From: Amborella trichopoda
Lineage: Eukaryota > Streptophyta > Magnoliopsida > Amborellales > Amborellaceae
DNA length: 64,000 nt
NCBI RefSeq assembly: GCF_000471905.2
Contig: NW_006499751.1
Span: 4,635,775 to 4,699,774 of the forward strand
Direction: 5' to 3'
The position numbers and the translations under genes were made by a program. The notes beneath the pieces are model-generated. The model saw only the letters and a list, made by a program, of their open reading frames with translations, was not told where the DNA came from and searched no databases. This document shows, in pieces, positions 12,601 to 24,289 of this stretch. Every line of letters begins with the position of its first letter. Position 1 is the stretch's first letter.

Positions 12601-13330
12601 GAAGCTCTTGACTTTGCCATTGTTCTAAGGGAGCCAGTGGCTCAAATGGTTATCACTTTTGCAAGTTCGATCCTTGAAGCCGAAGTCTCTTCAGCTGTAG
12701 CAATGTCAGCATCATCATCTAGGCCCATTTTTACTGGGGTTTTTAGGTATAATTGCAGGCATGCTTCATGTAGGCCTTCAAGGCTTAAGGGAGCTACCTT
12801 TCAATGAGCTGGGTGAAGCTTTGGCCAATCTTAGGGAATTTGCTACATCGACTACTTTTGTTGAGAGTGCGATAGAAGTCCTTTCCCATTTTGATGTAAC
12901 CCTAAATGAGTTGGAGAGCTGGCGGTTGGGAATACTGCATCATGAGAGGGAACCTAGAAGGCTAGCCTCCTTGGAGGAATTAATCTTGCGTCGTCACGAG
13001 GAGATAGATTCCAGCACTAAGAAGAAGGCCATTATGACTGGCCGTCAGCTAGATCTTAAGAGGGAGGCACAAGCTTGCTTCAAGAGAATGGTCAAAATAA
13101 GAGAGGAGATGCAAATATTAAGGCAGGAATTCACTGAACTTGAGAAGGAGATGATTGAGAGAAGGGCCATGGAGGCCTCTTTGACTACAGATTTATTCGT
13201 ACTCACTCGCACCATTGAGTCCGAAGTTGTGGTGCTGGAGGAGGAGACTCAAATGGTGGCTGAACTGAAGGAACATGTCCAGGACACCGAGACTTCTTTT
13301 GCAACATGCAGAGCAGAGATCAATAAGTAA
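9643..13330 (+). pseudogene. Plant mobile domain (PMD) protein with coiled-coil tail, broken
   Basis: Open stretches in shifting frames add up to one degraded protein. In order: N-terminal piece (9643-9936), a PMD core near 10130-10260 (NTWLLGHGEVRISLLDL then FIGGPSV), a middle segment (10515-11051, with AYLALFLCKFVLPGG and LAQPVLCNIYHGL), a PMD C-terminal signature near 11080-11160 (PHRFARQHEHDQSCP), an acidic, low-complexity linker (11400-12760) and a coiled-coil-like tail (12761-13330). PMD proteins occur as an extra ORF in some Tat/Ogre-type retrotransposons, in some Mutator-like elements and in host genes; their biochemical role is not settled. At least four frame changes and an in-frame stop after YDEFVP make it non-functional. 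Its owner is uncertain: it follows L2 in sense, but no primer-binding site links the two. Confidence 0.7.
12761..13330 (+). CDS. Open C-terminal coiled-coil segment of the PMD pseudogene
   Basis: This 189-codon open segment is the longest intact piece of the PMD pseudogene. It is rich in E, K, R, L and A, with heptad-like spacing (for example EEMQILRQEFTELEKEM), so a long coiled coil is likely. It overlaps the preceding frame at 12761-12807, which marks a frameshift there. AATAAA at 13391-13396 lies 60 bp past the stop. A splice-like pair, AATAA/GTAATT near 13325 and TTTTTCTCTTCAG ending near 13417, could instead carry the frame on. Confidence 0.45.
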   Translation: MLHVGLQGLRELPFNELGEALANLREFATSTTFVESAIEVLSHFDVTLNELESWRLGILHHEREPRRLASLEELILRRHEEIDSSTKKKAIMTGRQLDLKREAQACFKRMVKIREEMQILRQEFTELEKEMIERRAMEASLTTDLFVLTRTIESEVVVLEEETQMVAELKEHVQDTETSFATCRAEINK

Positions 13331-13598
13331 TTGATCATTTTTTAAAATGTCTTTTCGTTTGCGCTCACTTGTAAAAAGTTTGAACTCATGAATAAAAATA
13401 CTTATTTTTCTCTTCAGGCTGACTTTGCTGCAAGATTTCATTCTTCTCTTACTTTGTTACACCTCATGTGCTCTCTTTGGGCTTGAACGCCTCTCGAAAT
13501 GTTTTTTGTTTAAATGGGCCAATACCCTAGGCCTTGTTTAGTCCTGTAACGGGCTGTTGTGGCTTCAATGACTTCGAAATGGGAGTCATTTATTTGTC
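13331..13598. other. AT-rich junction between PMD pseudogene and element A
   Basis: No gene is recognised. The stretch holds the AATAAA at 13391 and the transition from plus-strand PMD sequence to minus-strand element A. The exact breakpoint cannot be placed by eye. Confidence 0.4.
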
Positions 13599-14957
13599 TC
13601 ATCTTAAAGTTTGATTGGATAAGGGCTCATAATTCACTTTCCTCATCATTTGGTGAGCCTGCTCACTATAGATAGTCCAATTAGGAGGGGCTTTGGCCTC
13701 CATTAGTGGTGCATTCACTTCAAACCCATCATAGCTTTTGGTCTCAGGCACGAACTCCTTGAGATGTTTTGAAGCACTACGCATAACCTCTAATTGGCTC
13801 TAGAGACTGCGAACTTCACTTCTTAACTCTGCTAGAGGATCTTACTCTCGAGGGGAAGAAGACTGCCCTTTCTCAAACTGTTCTCCTCCCGTGAAGCCAG
13901 AGAAGTGCAGAACTTGTGGCTAGTTTCTAGTTTGTACTAACCCTGTTGTGGGACAAGGAGAATCTTCTATGCTTATAGCAACCACATTTTCAAAAATCTT
14001 TCATGGGGGTTGGTGCACCACTTCTACTTTCAAGAGTGTAATAGGGATATGCAAGATTTTTTGATGGATTGGCGTATAGGTAATCTTTGGAGCCGGGAAT
14101 TCTATCTCTATGACTTGCTCAATCTCAGGAATGACCTCTAGTCCATCTTCTAGCCAAGGTAGCTCTGACTTGGGGGCAGAGGGCGAGAACTCCTCTCCAA
14201 GTGAAGACAGAGTTTCTTTGGGGATAATTGTGGGGATGCTAGAATGAATAGGGGTTAGAGGGAGAATTATGCCTTGCCTTTCTTCCCCTTTAAACATGTT
14301 TATCAATGTTCTCCGCACATCCTCAACATCTTCATGAGGCGAAGATCCTGTCTTCGTTGTAGGCTTGTGATCCCCATCATTTGGCTTACGAGGTGACACC
14401 AGATCTATGAAGTAATACATAGCATCGGCATAGTGAGTTTCGGCTACAGGAAATGGTCTTTTGTCAGCATAGACCGTATGTTGTCTCCCATCTCCACTAT
14501 ACTTGAGGCACTGGTGCAATGTCGATGGAACTACTCCTTGGTTACATAGCCATGGCCAAACGAGGACAATGTTGTAGGAAGTGTCGATGTCGATTACATG
14601 AAATTGAGCGTAATCATTCAGCTCATCGATCTTAAGACAAAGGCGCACTGTGCCGGCTGGCTTCTCTCCTAACTGGTTGAACCCTTGAACTGTGATGTGG
14701 GTTGAAGTAAGATCTTTGTACCTTAATCCCAATCGAGTAAGGATCCTCCTTGGGATATGGTTGAATATCAACCCTCCATCTAACATAATTCGATTGTGCA
14801 ACGTTTCTCCTAATTGTAGATCGTCCTCTGAAAAGGTGATTGGTATACATCCTCCTAAAATCGCTGGGTCCACCTCAATGGGTTCTATTTCGGTCTCGTA
14901 CACCTCTAGGTTAGAGAGAGCCTGAACCAAATCCATCCGGTAAACCTTTGAGAGCAT
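13599..14957 (-). pseudogene. Element A aspartic protease region of pol
   Basis: A 318-codon minus-strand frame (14001-14957) carries a retropepsin-like core: LDGG near 14770-14785 takes the place of the usual D-S/T-G, followed by IFNHIPRRIL and, further on, FHVIDIDTSYNIVLVWPWL. This is the layout of plant Tat-type protease, where the enzyme matures Gag-Pol. The DGG form keeps the aspartate; DGG variants are, as I recall, usual in this lineage. A further piece continues at 13599-13784 after a break. The element stops here: no RT, RNase H or integrase follows before the PMD pseudogene, so A is truncated at its 3' side. Confidence 0.7.
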
Positions 14958-16357
14958 GAGGGCATCATAGATGCTGAGAAGGGCTGAAAGCTTCCTTTGA
15001 TGCCTATCACATCATATTTCACCTTTTCTTGTTCAAGGCTGTGCACTCCTAATCCTACCACTGGTTTGGATGATATGCTAGGTTGAGGAGCAGGTTTGCA
15101 TGGAAGAGGTTTATTTTGGCCTATTGGCTGACTTGACTGCACAACAAGCTTGGTTTGGGTGATGGAGGTTTGAGGAAGCGATTGAGTAAGAGGTATCACA
15201 GGGAATTGGAGAATGGGTGGATTGTTTGGGGTATTCAGATTAGAAAGGAGCCTAGGGAGATGGAGGATAGGCGAATTGGTATTTAGATTAGGGAGAAGTG
15301 GCGAACTAGGAAACTTTAAAGTGACTGAATTTAGCGGTGGAGGTTGCAGTGTCTTCCTTGATCAAAGGCTCATTTCCCCATGCTAGGTGATGCTCTTGAT
15401 ATTTGCACCATATGACATGCCTCTTGAGAATAAAAGCTCTTCCCCCTTGATTCTTTCAGTTTCTACTCAAAGTCAGGCTCAGTGGCCACTGGGGTTTCTT
15501 TGGCTTTGAATTTTTGTGCTTCTTTGAAGAAGGTGGATCTGCTTTGGCTTTAGTTAATAAGGCATCAGTAACTATTAAGAATCCAGTTGCTTGGGCCAGG
15601 GTCTTTTTCAACCGCTTCCGTTGAATGCTGCTTACGTTGATTCCTTCAAATTATATGTCGAGAGCCTCGAAGTCTAGACATTTCGTGGTTGTACCTGCAG
15701 GAGACATTGGGGAAGAAGGATGAGAAGCAAAAGAAGAAGCAGGAGAAGTGTCAGAAGGTGGGGGACTTTTAAGGTCGTTCCCCTTATCGGACCGATCTAG
15801 GAAGCTTTTTACATCATCACCAGGGTTGGACGTGTGTAAAGAATCTTGCAGGTGTTTCCCCTACTTAGACTGTTGAGGGGTGCTTTTAACGTCGTCATCC
15901 TCATTGGACACGATTTGAGGAGAAGATGACTCGGGGACATCGTCTTGATGGGATGGAGAAGGAAGGAGGATCGTGCAAGGGATAAATTCTAGTAAAGTTG
16001 GTAGTGGGGAAAGAGGCCTGAGAAATTCTTGCTCGACTGGCAGTTTTGCCGTCTTGTTTCTCTAGCGAGCAACCCTTGGTGCTCGTCTCCTTCTGGTTTT
16101 CTAAGGTGGTACTTGATTTGTCCTGCTAAGCTTGTGAACAGTTGTAGCTTGACAAACTGCTTCTCGCCTTAAAGACTTGAGCCTACTTTGCCCGTGGTGG
16201 ACTATCCATGGCTTGGAAGTCAAGGGCTCAGTAGGACTTGAATCATTATTACGAAGGTCTTATGTTAGGAGGCCCTCTTGTACCAGTGGAGTAGTGGCTT
16301 GGGGATCACTTGTTCGAACATTGTAAGAATCCTTACATTCCTGTATTTTCTTTGTGA
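14958..16357 (-). pseudogene. Element A gag-protease linker, degraded
   Basis: Minus-strand fragments fill the space between gag and protease. The segment near 15480-15700 (FEGIN, then KRLKKT and KKHKNSKPKKPQWP) matches the equivalent piece of element B at 31740-31983, so it belongs to the same polyprotein. The frame is interrupted by several stops. It is basic and low-complexity, and I assign no enzymatic role. Confidence 0.55.
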
Positions 16358-18088
16358 TTATGTCATGGAAACTAGTACATCCGCACAAGTAATCCCCCAT
16401 ATCTGGTGGTATGGGCACCAACGGTCCTCAGTTCCCCGGGCAAGGCATGGGGGCTGCCTTGCAGGTTTCGGTGTGATAAGACCTTCTTGAAGCATTATAA
16501 AGACAAAGGCGTGCAGGAGACCAGAGGCCTCATCTTTCTCTTGGACTATTACTGCATGGGAAGCTTCTGCTACCCCGAATGCCTTCTTTAGCTCTTCAAA
16601 CTTGATTTGACCCTTCTGAATTAGAGCCTCGATAAGGTCTTTTAGCGTGAAGCAATCATCTGTGGGGTGGCTGACCCTTCGATGATAAGCACAGTAATTC
16701 GGCTGAGTATCGAGCCCAGCTTGCTCAGGGAACTTGGTTTCTGAAAGCTCGATCATGTTATGTTCCAGAAATAATCAGAATAGCACAGGGAACCATTCCT
16801 TCTCAAAGGGCTAGACCTTGTTCTTATGCCCGGTCCAATAGTCATCTCGATTAAAATTCACAGGTGGGGGTACTTGGTTGTACGATTATTGTTGCTTGCC
16901 TACCTGAGGCGTTGTTTTTGTTGTACTTACCCCTTTGGAGAGGTCCAAAGTTTGGGAGGGAGCTTTCTTTGGATCAGTGACCGTGACAGCAACACTGATC
17001 ACTCCTTTTTGTTGGTTGCCCTGGGTGTTAGTCCGAGAGCTACCATTGCCCCGGTTGTTTCCCGAGTTGGCAGATAGTTGTCGTGACCCATCATGGTGGC
17101 GTGATAGGCTTTCTATACGGACCGATTTGGAGATCAACTCTGACATGGAATTCGGGTCGCCTGTTTTGTACACAAGTTTGAACTGCTTCCTTCTCAAGCA
17201 TGGGTTTGGGATGGGCAGCAGCTAAATTTCTCCATCTTGATATGAACTGGTCCACCGGCTCATCGGGATCTTGGGTCAAGGTGAGAAGCTCAATGGTTTG
17301 AACCTCTCTCTCGACCTTGTAGAAGCGTTGGTGAAAATGTTTCTCCATTTCCTCCAAAGTATGCACCGAATTCGGGGGAAGTAAAGCATACCATTGAAAA
17401 GCTGGGTAGTTAAGGGTTTCAACAAACTGACAAAGAAGGAGTCTCCCATCAACCGCTATTTCTCTAGACGCTGCTCGAAAGTGGGCGATACGCTGATTTG
17501 GTGACGTGGTTCCGTTGAATAGGGGAAACTTCCCTTTTTTATAATCTGAGGAAAACGGCACCTGGTCAATGTATGAAGGGTACGGCCTTTGGTAAGGCGT
17601 TGCACCCTGTATCCCCGGAATTTGTCTGTTCTTTAAGCTATGGGTAACCATAGCATTGATGTCTGCCTATGAGATGGGGTGAGGGACAGAATTGTCCTGT
17701 GAGGCAGAGGGAAGGGGCTGCCTTGGAGGTGCACTATCTGAGTGATGGGAATTGACCTCATGGTTACCTGATGTCGTGTCATATCTATATGATCTATCTT
17801 CTCCTCCATCATTGCGCGCATCATATCTTTGAACTTGTTCATGCAATCTTCCTGCGAGTCAGGTTCGTTTATAACCATTATGTTCATTGTTTCTTCAGAG
17901 AGGTTAGCCTTAGTTGCAGTTGAGGGCTTGCGAACTTGACAGGTTGCATGCGGCAGATCGGTTAGCAAGGGGTCTGCATGCCCCGACTGGACTCGAGTCT
18001 TAGATGCCAATCGCATGAGGACAGGTTCTCGACGGTCTTGAGACCATGGCTTTTGAGTGGCTGGGTCATTTTCTATAATGCTAATCAC
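16358..18088 (-). pseudogene. Element A gag
   Basis: Three minus-strand frames form one Gag. An N-terminal part (17633-18088) contains DPATQKPWSQDRREP. The retrotransposon gag domain (17091-17651) has FPLFNGTTSPNQRIAHFR, then EEMEKHFHQRFY and DPDEPVDQFISRWRNLAA. A zinc-knuckle-like motif CAYHRRVSHPTDDC (16651-16692) has CX2HX4HX4C spacing, as in plant Tat gags. Gag packages the element RNA in virus-like particles. Frame changes near 17640 and between 17091 and 16760 break it. Element B carries a close homologue at 32765-34564 and fragment D another at 42120-43300. Confidence 0.8.
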
Positions 18089-19453
18089 AATGCAAGGCTC
18101 ATGTACTTCAACTTAAGGCTTCATCATCTGAAAAGGGTAGAAGGGGTTCAAGCAAAGAGTGCCATTAGAGCTGATTGCCCTGATTAGTCAGAATTCGTAT
18201 ACCCCTATCGTGTTTAGCTTTGATATTTTGATGGACCTCGCGTCAATACTGTGATCTGGATTGCAGCTGATCAGCTCTTCTTGCACAAGAGAGAGTTGTC
18301 TTCATCACGTACGACAAATGATGAGAGTCAGGGACTGGAGTAATCCTAGGCCGAGGAGGATGAAGGACTCAATCTTCCATCAAGTCTTTGCCCTGAGCTC
18401 TCTTATGAACTCTGGAGACATGACCGAGATTACGAGGCTGGTTCAGGATGGTACTCTTTGGGAAGGTCTTGGAGTACCAATGTTGGAGGCTCTTGCTCGA
18501 AGAAGAAAGAGAAGGCAAGAGCAGGGTTGACTCATGAGAGTGCTTGAGTCAAGGGTAAGGGGCTGTCTATGGCAGAGACACGTGTGCGCCCCTTGAAGAA
18601 GGGTCACGGGTCAGTGCAGGCTCTAGCAATCTAGCCTTAGGAGGCCGAGAACTGCGAGCACATGTCTGTAAGAGAATAGGTGGGAGCTTGCCCCTTACAG
18701 GGTGTGCTAGTGTGTGCTGAGTAGGAGGACGAGGGGCTTGTCTTTCGTGTACTCGGGTTGGTGCAATGATGGTGTTGCTCTGAGCAATGAGATGCATATG
18801 GACAACGTGTGCAGGACCTGGCCTTGGGAAGCCTGATCACGCTAACTCGAAGTAACATAAAGGTTGCCCCGAGGTGAGGCTCGAGTGGATAACCCACAAG
18901 CCTTATGGTGTGTGTGAGAGGTAGAGGCCCTAGGGTCTCCGTCTCGATGTGTCGAGCCTCTAGGGATAGAGACTCGTGGTCGTGCAAGAATGTGGGAGGT
19001 AGCCTTGCGGCGACCCACAGAAGTAATGGTAACTTATTTTCCTTTTGGAAAAAAGAATTGGGCAGCCTTTTGGCGTACGTCGGCATTACAACTAACAAGT
19101 GACCTACAGGTGGAAGGATGCATGCTGTGTGCGGCAACAGAAGTGCTGCCAATGCAAGGCGCCTTGGTGGAAGTTCCACTAGAGCAAGGAGACGGGGAGT
19201 TAGGGACCTTTAAGTCCCTCCTCACACCAATCCAAGTTAATACCTGGGAGCTAGACCCAGGGTCTTTGCTGAAAAGGAGGGTTGGGAATGAAGTTTGAGG
19301 AACTTGTTCCCTGGGGACACTCATGAATGCAGGGATAAGAAAATCCTCGATCCGGATGAATGGGTTATAGAACCCAGAAGTCATAAGTGCAAATACAGAA
19401 AATAAAAGGAGAAACTTAGCCAAACAAGCACGATCCGACTAAGGGGTAGTAGG
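18089..19453 (-). other. Element A 5' leader with conserved leader ORF
   Basis: The leader between primer-binding site and gag contains a 180-codon minus-strand frame at 18637-19179. Its C-terminal half (NPSTRKTSPSSS, then TPCKGQAPTYSLTDMCSQ) is also found in frame in D (41356-41571). Its N-terminal half (KLPLLLWVA, LPPTFLHDHESLSLEA) is recognisable in B (34979-35461). Frame conservation across three copies could mean a small leader protein or simply recent common origin; I do not recognise the protein. Confidence 0.45.
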
Positions 19454-19471
19454 TCCCTAGTGGAGTCACCA
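19454..19471 (-). promoter_or_regulatory. Primer-binding site of element A (Arg-type)
   Basis: Minus-strand TGGTGACTCCACTAGGGA lies three bases inside the LTR terminus TAACCA. It fits the tRNA-Arg-type primer-binding site that I recall for Ogre/Tat elements (TGGCGACTCC...). It fixes the direction of element A and shows that the 19475 boundary is a true LTR end. Confidence 0.75.
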
Positions 19472-20429
19472 AGCTGGTTAGGTACCTCGATCTTGCCCTC
19501 AGGATCCGAATGATTGGGCGGCACATGTCACGGGTTTTAGGGGAACTCGAGACTTGAGATCGTTCTCTCAGGAACCTTGCACAAAAGCAAGGGCAAGTAA
19601 ATCAACCGATGAGAGAGGAATTTAAGGTGGGTTCAGGACTTACTCGGGTTGGCTCACATGGGCACCCTCTTAAGTCACGAAGAAAGTCCCCCCAGTAGTA
19701 AAACTGGTTCAAAATCACCTCCCTTGTCCTGTATTCTCCTGTTTCTACAATCACACACAAATGACAAATGTTATAAGCCAAGTGAGGCAAAAGACCCCAC
19801 CTTGCCTTTGGGCGAACATACACAGGTGTGTACATTCAAAAAGAAGAAAAGAAGATTGAGAGAATTAAGATTGGGATGAGAAGAATTTGACCAGGTAGTG
19901 AGAGTGACTAAAACTAGTAGGTAATTGACCTAGCAAGGTGGTAAAACGGGCTCGATAACTCAGACCGGCTCAACAAAATTACTATTAGACTACAGTATCA
20001 ATACTAACCAGCTTGACACGATAACAAGTCTGTCGTGACAGTAAAGTGAGCATAGTAACTCTGACTGACACAACGGCATTACTGCTAGCTGACAGTATTA
20101 CCTTGAAATGCTAGCCTCAACCCCTCTTGATCAAACGAAAGAGTAGAAGAAAGAAAAGAGAACAAAAAGAGAAAGAAGAGCATGAAAGAGGGTAGAGGGG
20201 AAAGAAAGAGGAAGATGAAGAAGAGGGGGAAAAGCATGGAGAAGAAAGAAAAGAGAATAGAAAGAGAAAGAAGAGCATGAAAGAGGATTGAGGGGAAAGA
20301 AAGAGGAAGAAGAAAAAGAGGGGGAAAAACGAGGAGAAGAAGTAAGAAAGAAAAGGAAGTGGAAGAAAGGTGGAAATGGCAATGAGATGGGGAGAGAGAA
20401 GACTCAGATGACAATGACTTCCACCGACT

Positions 20430-20860
20430 ACGACATGAGTGAGGAAGAAACACAAGCGGCACGTGCTTGCACCTGCTATAACAGAAGAAAGAGGGGGATG
20501 AGACTCAGGCGGTGATGGTCCTCTGCTAGTTGTGGCTTAATGAGAGAAGAGAGAAAAAGAACACAGGCGGCGATGTGCCTCCGCCGTCTGTGATAGAAAA
20601 GAGAGAGAAGGAACACTGACGAAAATAGGCTTGCGTCGGCTATGTCAGAAGAAAGGGGAGAGAAGACAGGCGGCGTTAAGCCTTTGCCGGCTGTGGTAGA
20701 AGAAGAGGAAAAGAAAACGTAGACAGCGCTGAGCCATCACCGGCTATGTTAGAATGAGACAAGAGGTGGAGTATAGACGACAATGGACTTCGCCGTCTGA
20801 GACACAAGAGAGACGAAAGAGAGCACAGACGGCAATGAACTTTTCCATTTGGGACACAAG
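20430..20860. repeat. Hairpin array of L3
   Basis: About nine units are separated by purine linkers. The best (20562-20592) pairs CACAGGCGGCG with CGCCGTCTGTG over 11 bp, including one G-T pair, around loop ATGTGCCTC. The arm sequence differs from all other LTR copies while the fold is kept. The preceding purine tract (20130-20400) is low-complexity and non-coding. Confidence 0.75.
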
Positions 20861-22204
20861 AGAGACGAGAGTGTTTTGACAGAGGCCTGGCCTGCCATCC
20901 AGGTTAAGGCCCGGCTCAGTATTTATGTCTCAGAAACTAGAAGACATTACACCTGACAAGAAGTCTGACATGGGTGAATAGAGAAAGTAAACAAGAGTAG
21001 GGAAGAGAGACTGGTTAGTTCCTTCGTCGTCGTCACGCATGAAATGTGACTACCCATCATGTACATCGGACCAATGATAGTCCTAGGCCTTACGCACACA
21101 ATAGAATTGGTTTTTTATTGATGCATTGCACGAGCGTTTTGATTTGGTCCATCGAACGAGGCATGTCACTGCTGAATTTTCTACAACTTCTTCATGGATT
21201 GACAACTTCTCTTTAGTTTTTCTCCCTGCTCGGACAGCATCACGGGGCGTACCACATATCGAATTGTTCGTCTTGATGAGGTGAATACACTCAGCAAATT
21301 TGGGACCGATCCGTCTTGAAACGAGTGAGTTACGGGCCCCAAAAGTGACCTTCAGTGACTATAAAAATGGCCACCTTTATTAGTGTTTTGGTGTAGTGAG
21401 GCCACACGGAAATAGTATGCGGCCTCTCATGCTTCAATGTTTGGGTCATATCTTTGTTATGGATTATCTGATTAGGCTGCTACTTGGCCCATATGGATTT
21501 TTAACCTTGTCGGATCTAATGGAGGTGGCACCATAGTGATTTTAGGCACTAAAAATATAGTTCCAGTTGTAGGGTCCATTTCAGGGTATTAGAGACCAAT
21601 TTTTCGAAAAATGTTCCTCTGTGTTCACTGCCTTAAACATGTCAGAATGCAATGAAATTTGGCAAGTAGTCTTTTGAAGTACTGATAAAGATCTTGACCA
21701 GTTATGGGCCCATGCTGAGACTGTCAGGAATTTCCACTGTTTTGTAGGCTTTATTGACCTGCTTCCTACTTATTCCTAAAAAATACGTTCAAACAGCTTG
21801 CCTCGCCAAATGTTGTGCCTCGAGAGAAGAGAGAAGGACAATCATTTGAAAATTTTCCTTCGTCTTTTACTTTTTTCCTTCCTAGCCACAGGACCACGTG
21901 AACGCAAGGAGATTCACATAATGGTGTAACTAGGCAGCTCAAACATAAGGATGCATTGTTTGCGGGTTCGTCCATGGAGACTTTAGGGGAAGAAGGGACA
22001 AATTGACGATGTTGTTTGTTGCTATACCATGTTTGCTTTTGATGATCAGGGTACCACTTTGGGTCTCGTCTACTAGGTTCAGTCAGGGGCAATGTTAGTC
22101 GGTCTTGAAGGTCTGAGCCTGTCGGCTAGACGAGCTGATGTCTCTGGTAGGTTCCACCCTGGTTTTGTCAATTTCCTGCCTTGAAAGGATGATGAATAGG
22201 ATAC

Positions 22205-22640
22205 TTTGTCACTTAGCCTCTTGGAGAGAGGCATGCACATTCATGCATGGGAAGAAGATCCTTGAAGAAGGATAAGGCATACACATTTCATGCATGTGGA
22301 GAGGGTCCTTGCAGAAGGATAAGACATGCACATTTCATGCATGGAGAGAGGGTCCTTGAAGAAGGATAAGACATGCACATTTCATGCATGGAGAGAGGGC
22401 CCTTGAAGAAGAATAAGGCATGCACATTTCATGCATGGAGAGAGGGTCCTTGAAGAAGGATAAGGCATGCACATTTCATACATGGAGAGAGGGTCCTTGA
22501 AGAAGGATAAGGCATGCACATTTCATTCATGGAGAGAGGGTCCTTGAAGAAAGATAAGGCATGCACATTTCATGAATGGAGAGAGCTTGAAGAAGGATAA
22601 GGCATGCACATTTCATGCATGAGGAGAGGGTCTTTGAAGA
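22205..22640. repeat. 47-bp tandem array in L3
   Basis: About nine copies of a unit containing GGATAAGGCATGCACATTTC and ATGCATGGAGAGAGGGTCCT. Each unit includes the dyad GCATG-cacattt-CATGC. The array is absent from the equivalent part of L1 and L7, so it expanded only in L3. Confidence 0.85.
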
Positions 22641-22739
22641 AGGATAATGACTGGGCTACATTGTCACCCAGCCTTGAAGAAGGGATGGTCCTTTAAGAAG
22701 GGATAATGACTGGCAACGTTGTCACCCAGCCTTGAAGAA

Positions 22740-23140
22740 GAATATCGGTTGGGCTACCTGTTCACCTAGGACTGAAGAAGGATGTCGGCTGGGCTACCTT
22801 TTCACCATGGACTGAAGAAGGATGTCGACGGGATTACCTGTTCACCAAGGACTGGAGAAGGATGTCGACTGGGTTACCTATTCACCCAGGACTGGAGAAG
22901 GAAGTCGACTGGGCTACCTGCTCACCCAAGACTGGAGAAGGAAGTCAATTGGGCTACATGTTCACCTAAGACTAAGAAGGACGTCGACTGGGCTACCTTT
23001 TCACCCAGGATTGGAGAAGAAAGTCGACTGGGCTACCTGTTCACCCAGGACTGAAGAAGGACGTCGACTGGGCTACTTGTTCACCCAGGACTGGAGAAGG
23101 ATATCGACTGGGCTACCTGTTCATCCAGGACTGAAGAAGG
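22740..23140. repeat. 40-bp tandem array in L3
   Basis: About ten copies of a unit reading CTGGGCTACCTGTTCACCCA then GGACTGAAGAAGGACGTCGA. The dyad CTGGG...CCCAG recurs in each. Because the unit is not a multiple of three, the long open frames across it encode the same DNA in rotating frames and are not genes. Confidence 0.85.
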
Positions 23141-24289
23141 AAGATGAGGGATGATTTTAACGTCTACACCCTGCTGGACATCTTGATGATGAAGGGAGTG
23201 CTAGCTGAGGGCGTATGTGGAAGTGAATGTTGCATTAAGCCGTTTCATTGTTCTGAGTGTCGTTAGCAGGTTTTCACTTAGACGAGGGAAGCGGCGCTGT
23301 AGAGATGATTTTCACAAACTTCGTTTTTTATTTGGGGCTCTTTTACCCATGACCTTTCGGTCATGTTCACCCTTTTTGTCCATTTTTACTCATGATGCCC
23401 TTTTGGGTTTTCACCGTGCTCAGTTTTTATTCACGGAACACTTTTACTCATGGTTTTGTGATCATGCCCGTCCGTCATTTTTACTCATAGTTTTCCCTTG
23501 TTCAGGTATACACCATGCCCGTTATTCTTTTATTTTATTTTTTTTGTTAGGGCGTGTTTAAGGTCATGCCTTCGGGACTTGTGCAAAACAGTTTAATGTC
23601 ATGCGGGCAGGAATGCACTATGGTTTAAGGTCATATAGCTGGATCGTAATGGTGATGGATGACAGTCTATGAAGGACATGGAGTGAGTATGGCGGTGGTT
23701 TGGCTCACATGGGGAGATGGATGATGTATGAAATGTGAGTGGATGATGGTGACCAACTAACTTACAACGAGTATGGATGGTGGGATGGTTCGCCATTTGT
23801 GAGCATGGGTAAGACTCACTAGGGAATGATGTAGGATGATAAAATGAATGAACTCACTGGGGAGGCAATGAAGGTGGTGCATGCAATCTAACAGGTAGGT
23901 TAGAGAAGGTGTGCGTGAAAGTACACGAAAAGGCACGTGCGTGTATGTGGTGGCGAGTTTATGGTCATGCCTTCAGGACCTGCACGAAGCACTTTATAGT
24001 CATACGGCCAGGATGTGCACTATGGTTTTGGATGTGCACTATGGTTTTAAGGTCCTATAGCTGGACCATGGTTATGCAGTTTAAGGTCATGCAACTAAAC
24101 CTCTGCTATAGTTTAAGGTCATATAGTTCATACCATGGCGCTGGGCCTTTTATCGTCATACGGCTAGGATGTGTACTATGGTTTAAGGTCATACAATTGG
24201 ACCATATTTACGCAGCTTAAAGCCATACAACTAGGAACATGCAGTTTAAGGTCGTGAAACTAGACCTCTGCTACAGTTTAAGGTCATAT

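Noticed and set aside
9643-13330. PMD region as the antisense extra ORF of element A
   Set aside because: Some Tat elements do have antisense ORFs after pol, but the LTR on the far side (L2) is in plus orientation, so it cannot be A's 3' LTR. Kept open as a minor alternative.
20085-20462. Three long overlapping open frames rich in F, S and L on the minus strand
   Set aside because: They lie in a GA/CT-rich tract; low-complexity DNA without stops explains them, and frames overlap in all phases.
22782-23154. Repeat protein with WATCSPRT-like units
   Set aside because: Translation of a 40-bp tandem DNA repeat; the unit is not a multiple of three and all frames show the same peptide.
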